A DNA stretch of 59,484 nt, from positions 1-59,484 of the forward strand of contig JALSQD010000013.1 in assembly GCA_026985615.1 (NCBI GenBank), read 5' to 3'. Positions 56,242 through 59,484 of this stretch are shown piece by piece; position 1 is the stretch's first letter, and each line of letters opens with the position of its first letter. A program made the translations under genes and the position numbers. The notes under the pieces were generated by a model that had not been told where the DNA came from, did not search any database, and saw nothing but the letters and a program-made list of their open reading frames with translations. The stretch is from Thermaceae bacterium (GTDB lineage: Bacteria > Deinococcota > Deinococci > Deinococcales > Marinithermaceae).

Positions 56242-56701
56242 AAAACAGGTCGATCTTCCGCCCGATGCGAACCTGAAAGCCGGTCGGGTGTCCCTGCCTG
56301 ATGGTAAGACGGTTGACTACTTTGAGATGTTCCGCGGGCCACTTCCGCCGCCCGAGGTATTCGCCAAGTACAAGGAAATTGACCCGCGCATCATCGAAAC
56401 GGTATTGAAGCTAGCAGAGAAGGAACAAGAGCACGCCCACAAGATGGATGAGCGGGCCCTGAGTGCCCAAAGCGTTGCCTTTCGGCGTGGACAGACCTAC
56501 GCTTTCTTTCTCGCTCTGGCCACCATCGCCTTGACCGGATACCTTGCCGTCTTGGGGAAGTACGCAGCCGCGGTGGGTTTTGGCGGTGCCGGAATTGCAG
56601 CTTTCGTAACGCCCTTCATTCGCAACAGGCTCTTCCCTAGCCCGCCACCCGAGAGAGAACATCGAGCCGTGGTCCATCGAAAAGAAAAGGGAGGCGAGTA
56701 A
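56198..56701 (+). CDS. DUF2335-like membrane protein, 167 aa
   Basis: FRGPLPPPEVFAKYKEIDPR, IIETVLKLAEKEQEHAHKMD, ERALSAQSVAFRRGQTYAFF follow the DUF2335 pattern (GPLPPP, EKQQEHRH-like helix, RRGQ before the membrane). Two helices follow (ALATIALTGYLAVLGKYAAA, VGFGGAGIAAFVTPFI). This domain is frequent in prophages and some predicted defence contexts; its activity is not established. Likely lysogen-expressed cargo. Confidence 0.75.
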   Translation: MSKGKRRKSSSTPAKKQVDLPPDANLKAGRVSLPDGKTVDYFEMFRGPLPPPEVFAKYKEIDPRIIETVLKLAEKEQEHAHKMDERALSAQSVAFRRGQTYAFFLALATIALTGYLAVLGKYAAAVGFGGAGIAAFVTPFIRNRLFPSPPPEREHRAVVHRKEKGGE

Positions 56702-56730
56702 GAAGTGCCTAAACGTCGCGGCCATGGTGG
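56701..56730 (+). repeat. Duplicated integrase start, left remnant
   Basis: 28 of 30 positions match 57374-57403, encoding MPKRRGHGGG. Both differences are synonymous Arg codons (CGT/CGC). Marks the insertion scar of the toxin-antitoxin cassette. Confidence 0.88.
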
Positions 56731-56740
56731 AGGGATGATC

Positions 56741-57172
56741 CTATACAGGGTCCAGCCCACACCAGAGGCGCAGCGAGGCTGCCACCCCGGGAATCTCCAA
56801 GTGGTTGGTGGCGATCAAAACCACAGTGGCAACCGCGAATTGCGTGCACGGCTTGCACTTGTGGCCGTTGATGCCAAGGGTGTACATCATCACCTGCAGC
56901 GCGGCCCGCTTGTTTCCGTCGACGAACGGGTGGAGGTTGACGATGAAGAATCCCGTAGCCGCGACCTTCTCGAAAAAACCCGGGTACGCGTCTTGGCCGC
57001 CGACGGTCTGAAAAGGCTTGTCAAGGGCGGACTCCAGCAGGCTCACACCGTTGCCCCTCAGCCCACGAGTACCACCGCCGACCTTGATGGCCTCTTCGTG
57101 CAAAGAAAGAACCGCCGCCACGGTTGGGTATTTCTTACGCTTGTGGCGACGGTAGAATTTGTGCTTGGCCAC
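56741..57172 (-). CDS. doc: Doc/Fic-family toxin
   Basis: 143 aa. The Fic-type motif is NLHPFVDGNKRAALQVMMYT (HxFxDGNKR, as in phage P1 Doc), with typical upstream VLSLHEEAIKVGGGTRGLRG and LLESALDKPFQ. Doc-type enzymes phosphorylate or AMPylate translation factors such as EF-Tu. GTG start 3 nt after the antitoxin stop. Likely stabilises the provirus by addiction. Confidence 0.9.
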   Translation of the reverse strand: MAKHKFYRRHKRKKYPTVAAVLSLHEEAIKVGGGTRGLRGNGVSLLESALDKPFQTVGGQDAYPGFFEKVAATGFFIVNLHPFVDGNKRAALQVMMYTLGINGHKCKPCTQFAVATVVLIATNHLEIPGVAASLRLWCGLDPV

Positions 57173-57175
57173 CTA

Positions 57176-57316
57176 CTACATTTGAGCGAGCAGCTTCAGC
57201 GCTTCTTTGTTCTCACGCGTGACCTGCTTCATGACCTGCACCGCGTCGGCGTCTGTGAACTCTTTCCGCTTAGCGGTGCGCACGGTCTTCGGCTTTTTCA
57301 CGATGCGCTTCGGCAT
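57176..57316 (-). CDS. Small antitoxin for the Doc-like toxin, 46 aa
   Basis: MPKRIVKKPKTVRTAKRKEF then TDADAVQVMKQVTRENKEAL: a basic N-terminus likely to bind DNA, and a short helix that could cap the toxin, as in Phd-type partners. SD GGAGGGAG lies upstream of the ATG. Gene order antitoxin-toxin and tight spacing support the pairing. The antitoxin sequence itself matches no family I recognise. Confidence 0.7.
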   Translation of the reverse strand: MPKRIVKKPKTVRTAKRKEFTDADAVQVMKQVTRENKEALKLLAQM

Positions 57317-57373
57317 TCCGGCTCACTCCCTCCTACACAGGCATCATACCACAGGGGTGGGGAAAGGCTGGTG

Positions 57374-57403
57374 AGAAGTGCCTAAACGCCGTGGCCATGG
57401 TGG
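57374..57403 (+). repeat. Duplicated integrase start, functional copy
   Basis: Start of the integrase gene; partner of 56701-56730. Confidence 0.88.
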
Positions 57404-58523
57404 CGGAACGGTAACCCGCCGGGCTGATGGGCGCTGGCAGGTGGCCGTGACCGTGGGTGTGGACGCCCGCGGCCGCCAGAAGCGCAAGTACGCCTACGCC
57501 CGCTCGAAGACCGAGGCCGAGCGCAAGCTGCTGGAGCTGCTGGTCAAGTACGGCGCCGGCCAGGCGGCCGACCCCGGGCGGGTTACCCTGTCCGAGCACC
57601 TGGAGCGCTGGCTGGCCTACAAGGAGGCGCGGGTCAAGCCCACCACGCTGGCGGGCTACGCCAACCTGGTGAAGAACCACATCGCGCCCGAGATCGGCCA
57701 GGTGCGGCTCGCGAAGCTGAACGCCTACCACATCGAGCAGCTCTACCAGGCCATGCTCGCCCGCGGGCTCTCGGCCCGGATGGTGAACCTGGCCCACGTG
57801 GTGCTCAACAACGCGCTGGGCCTGGCGGTCCGCTGGGGGACTCTGGACCGCAACCCGGCGGCCGCCGTGGACCCGCCCCGCCCCGCTCCCACGGAGCCGG
57901 CTTACTGGACGCCTGAGCAGGCCGTGGCCTTCCTCGAGGCCGCCCGCGGCCACAGACTCTTCGCGCTCTTCTACCTGGCCCTGGTGACCGGAATGCGCCG
58001 GGGCGAGCTGCTGGGGCTCCAGTGGCCCGACGTGGAACTGGAGCGCGGCGTGCTGCAGATCCGGCGCAACCTGACGGTGGCCGGTTCGGAGATCGTGATT
58101 TCGGAGCCGAAGACTGCACGTGCACGCAGGGCGCTGTTTCTGTCGGCCGAGGCGGTAGCCGTGCTTCGCGATCACCAAAGCCGCCAGGAGGCCGAGCGCC
58201 GCCAGGCCGCGAGCCTTTGGCGCAACGACTGCCCGCCCTGGGTGTTCGCCAGCGGCGTGGGAACCTTTACCCACCCCGGGAACCTGCGTCGGACCTTCGT
58301 GGCGCTGTTGAAGCGCGCTGGCGTGCCCGCGATACGGATCCACGATCTCCGGCACACCTACGTAAGCCTGGAGCGCGCCCGGGGAACGCAGATCGAGGTG
58401 ATCAGCAGCCGCGTCGGCCACAGCCGGGTTTCGTTCACCCTGCAGGCCTATCGCCATCTTTACGAGCCCGAAGAGCGCGACGTGCTCACTCTGGGCGAGC
58501 TCGCTGAGGTGACATCTAAATGA
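57378..58523 (+). CDS. int: Tyrosine-recombinase integrase
   Basis: 381 aa. An N-terminal arm-binding segment (GRWQVAVTVGVDARGRQKRK), a SAM-like core-binding domain (LEAR-type helices, about 70-165) and the catalytic domain: Arg in VTGMRRGELLGLQW, the HDLRHTYVSL box (His, Arg), VISSRVGHSRVSFTLQAY (His) and Tyr in LQAYRHLYEPE. It lies at the right end pointing at attR, as expected for integration into a tRNA 3' end. Its stop codon falls inside an arm-type repeat. A Fic cassette is inserted just upstream. Confidence 0.95.
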   Translation: MPKRRGHGGGTVTRRADGRWQVAVTVGVDARGRQKRKYAYARSKTEAERKLLELLVKYGAGQAADPGRVTLSEHLERWLAYKEARVKPTTLAGYANLVKNHIAPEIGQVRLAKLNAYHIEQLYQAMLARGLSARMVNLAHVVLNNALGLAVRWGTLDRNPAAAVDPPRPAPTEPAYWTPEQAVAFLEAARGHRLFALFYLALVTGMRRGELLGLQWPDVELERGVLQIRRNLTVAGSEIVISEPKTARARRALFLSAEAVAVLRDHQSRQEAERRQAASLWRNDCPPWVFASGVGTFTHPGNLRRTFVALLKRAGVPAIRIHDLRHTYVSLERARGTQIEVISSRVGHSRVSFTLQAYRHLYEPEERDVLTLGELAEVTSK

Positions 58524-58533
58524 CATCTATGCA
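58510..58533. repeat. Integrase arm-type repeat, right copy
   Basis: Exact 24-bp copy of 37593-37616, spanning the end and stop of the integrase gene. Confidence 0.6.
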
Positions 58534-58646
58534 GCCGGTGAATACCGGGTTTGGCCGTGAGCCTCGCTGGATCTATGGGCATAGAAAGGTGCGTACTGGA
58601 CGCGCAAAAGCCCATCTCCGTTTTTGGTTGTGGGGGGTTTGGCTTA

Positions 58647-58744
58647 ACTCATAATCGTGGAGTCGGCGGTTCAAGTCCGCCCACCGCCACCAAAAAGAAG
58701 CCGTCCTGGACGGCGTAGAGAAAGGGAGCCGGTTCCGGCTCCCT
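58647..58744. repeat. Right attachment repeat (attR) with tRNA remnant
   Basis: The original 3' half of the host tRNA (58647-58694) and its terminator (58723-58744), displaced by about 21 kb. It lacks the 5' half, so it is not a functional tRNA. Confidence 0.95.
58723..58744 (+). terminator. Displaced host tRNA terminator
   Basis: AGGGAGCCGG-TT-CCGGCTCCCT, the host original of the hairpin at 37564-37585. Confidence 0.7.
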
Positions 58745-58790
58745 GTTCGCTTTGACAGCTTAATTACAGCTAAGTGCTTCGCCCGGTCCA

Positions 58791-59117
58791 TCAGGGTTCG
58801 AGCCGCACGCCTCCGGCACCGCCCACCACCTGGTAGTGCACCACCTCGGGCTCGAACTCGAGCAGGAAGTCGCGGTCCTCGGGGTAGTACTTGGCCTTAA
58901 GCACCTCGTCCCCGGCGAAGGCCCGGATCGCCTCCTCGTCGGTCCAGTAGGTGAGGGTGACGAAGTGCACCGCGTCCTCGGCGGGACGCTCGAGGATCAG
59001 CACCCCCAGGTTTCCCGGGGTTGTGCGGTAATCGGGCACCGCCCTTTCGTTCAAGAAGCTGCGGTAGGCCTCGGCCTTCTCGTGCGGTACCCTTCCGTGC
59101 CACATGCGTACGATCAT
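58791..59117 (-). CDS. Antibiotic-biosynthesis-monooxygenase (ABM) fold protein
   Basis: 108 aa from the ATG at 59117 (SD AAAGGAGGG; ATGA overlap with the upstream MFS gene). IVRMWHGRVPHEKAEAYRSF, VHFVTLTYWTDEEAIRAFAG, VHYQVVGG form the ferredoxin-like ABM barrel. Members include heme-degrading and quinol monooxygenases, but many have no known substrate. First intact host gene right of the provirus. Confidence 0.82.
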   Translation of the reverse strand: MIVRMWHGRVPHEKAEAYRSFLNERAVPDYRTTPGNLGVLILERPAEDAVHFVTLTYWTDEEAIRAFAGDEVLKAKYYPEDRDFLLEFEPEVVHYQVVGGAGGVRLEP

Positions 59118-59484
59118 CTTCCCTCCTTTGTTTCGAACCGCCGCCCCCAGGCGAACGCCGCCAGCGCCAGCGCCCCCAGCACCGCCGCGGTACCAAAGGC
59201 GGCGGCGAAGGCCTCGGGCGGGTAGGCGCCGCCCACCCGCGGGAAGCGCTGGATCACCGCCCCCATCCCCCACTGCACCAGGAAGGTGCCGCCGATGCCG
59301 AACAGGTTCACGGCGGTCGTGGCCCGGCCGGTGAGCTCGATGGGGAAGACGAGCCGCGCGTAGGCGAGCAGGATCACCCCCACCGTTCCCGTGTAGCCGA
59401 GGGCGAAGAGCAGCCCACCTAGCGCCCAGGCCCCCAGGCCGCCCGCTCCCCAGGCGAGCACCCCCACGAGGCTCACGAAACCGG
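59114..59484 (-). CDS. Major facilitator superfamily transporter, C-terminal part
   Basis: The gene runs off the right edge. At least four hydrophobic helices are visible (SLVGVLAWGAGGLGAWALGG, LFALGYTGTVGVILLAYARL, AVNLFGIGGTFLVQWGMGAV, FGTAAVLGALALAAFAWGRR), consistent with the last third of a 12-helix MFS permease; LTGRATTAVNLFGIGG resembles the family pattern. Substrate unknown. Its stop overlaps the ABM start. Confidence 0.78.
   Translation of the reverse strand, partial: GFVSLVGVLAWGAGGLGAWALGGLLFALGYTGTVGVILLAYARLVFPIELTGRATTAVNLFGIGGTFLVQWGMGAVIQRFPRVGGAYPPEAFAAAFGTAAVLGALALAAFAWGRRFETKEGR

Larger units (their letters stand above)
37489..58744. mobile_element. Integrated P23-77/IN93-like tailless membrane-virus provirus
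   Basis: About 21 kb between tRNA-derived repeats. Seen: a tyrosine integrase at the right end, a CI/Cro-type switch, an excisionase-like HTH protein, an HUH replication protein, an FtsK/HerA-type ATPase, a membrane lytic transglycosylase, and two adjacent proteins sharing a beta-barrel motif in the order ATPase, small, large, with many one-helix membrane proteins. There is no terminase, portal or tail gene. Known: P23-77 and IN93 of Thermus have two single-barrel capsid proteins (VP16, VP17) and an internal membrane, and proviruses occur in Meiothermus. Family placement is inference. No broken virion gene is evident. Confidence 0.85.
58534..58790. other. Non-coding right end of the element and flank
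   Basis: Contains no credible gene. It holds about 110 bp of virus DNA after the integrase, the right attachment repeat with the displaced tRNA terminator, and a host copy of the degenerate arm repeat (58753-58770). Confidence 0.7.

Noticed and set aside
58647..58694. A second tRNA gene
   Set aside because: Only the 3' half is present; there is no D arm, acceptor 5' strand or promoter.
37458..58744. A tailed prophage
   Set aside because: No terminase, portal, major tail, tape-measure or baseplate gene is present; the packaging ATPase is of the FtsK/HerA type and capsid candidates are small barrel proteins.
58573..58791. Small minus-strand frame across attR
   Set aside because: It is the complement of the tRNA remnant and terminator; a similar frame exists at attL for the same reason.

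Overview
The window is GC-rich chromosomal DNA from a member of the Thermaceae (Deinococcota), most likely an Oceanithermus/Marinithermus-type organism rather than Thermus itself. This is judged from the dnaA-oriC-dnaN arrangement, protein signatures close to Thermus (DnaA, HisJ, IspF), many apparently leaderless genes with a TANNNT box about 6 nt before the start codon, and a viral relative known from Thermus and Meiothermus. The species call is inference.

Layout. 1-6106: polX (partial), hisJ-like phosphatase, purA, and an exported subtilisin with an Fn3/carboxypeptidase-regulatory-like lipoprotein. 6330-16612: mixed housekeeping and small genes (YbdK-like ligase, M20 peptidase, cupin, SDR, acyl-lipid desaturase, HD protein, ispF, TenA, VWA protein), with a degraded lipoprotein gene and a frameshifted phzF-like gene. 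16617-25991: replication-origin block pyk-eno-dnaN-oriC-dnaA, then divergent mnmG-rsmG-parA-parB with two perfect parS palindromes inside mnmG and rsmG. 25988-37402: comEC-comEA, TPR proteins, FTR1 permease, polyprenyl synthase, ppa, isochorismatase-like hydrolase, bioY-birA with a BirA-type operator, and an exported TPR protein.

37458-58744: a tRNA-Met(CAU) gene carries an integrated element of about 21 kb, bounded by a direct repeat (49 bp exact plus 48 bp) covering the tRNA 3' half and its terminator. It has no terminase, portal, tail or tape-measure genes. It encodes two related, probably single beta-barrel major capsid proteins (298 and 148 aa), an FtsK/HerA-type packaging ATPase, a membrane-anchored lytic transglycosylase, about a dozen small membrane proteins, an HUH rolling-circle replication protein, a LexA/CI-type repressor facing a Cro-like regulator, an excisionase-like HTH protein and a tyrosine integrase. 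This is the signature of a P23-77/IN93-like (Matsushitaviridae, formerly Sphaerolipoviridae) tailless, internal-membrane virus living as a provirus. Almost all virion and replication genes read leftward as one tightly overlapping block (53088 to 37626). The right arm (53169-58523) holds regulation, cargo (a membrane coiled-coil protein, a DUF2335-like protein, a Doc/Fic toxin-antitoxin pair) and integration.

Notable features are a 24-25 residue L(A/S)PSWEGG-Y repeat in the putative spike that reappears in the CI-like repressor, a 27-residue Arg/Lys peptide gene inside the virion operon, two copies of a 20-bp perfect palindrome between virus transcription units, cassette scars (duplicated integrase start, duplicated 50-bp Cro tail), and outside the provirus a candidate pseudoknot RNA at 10086-10156. 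58745-59484 returns to host genes (an ABM-domain protein and a partial MFS transporter).
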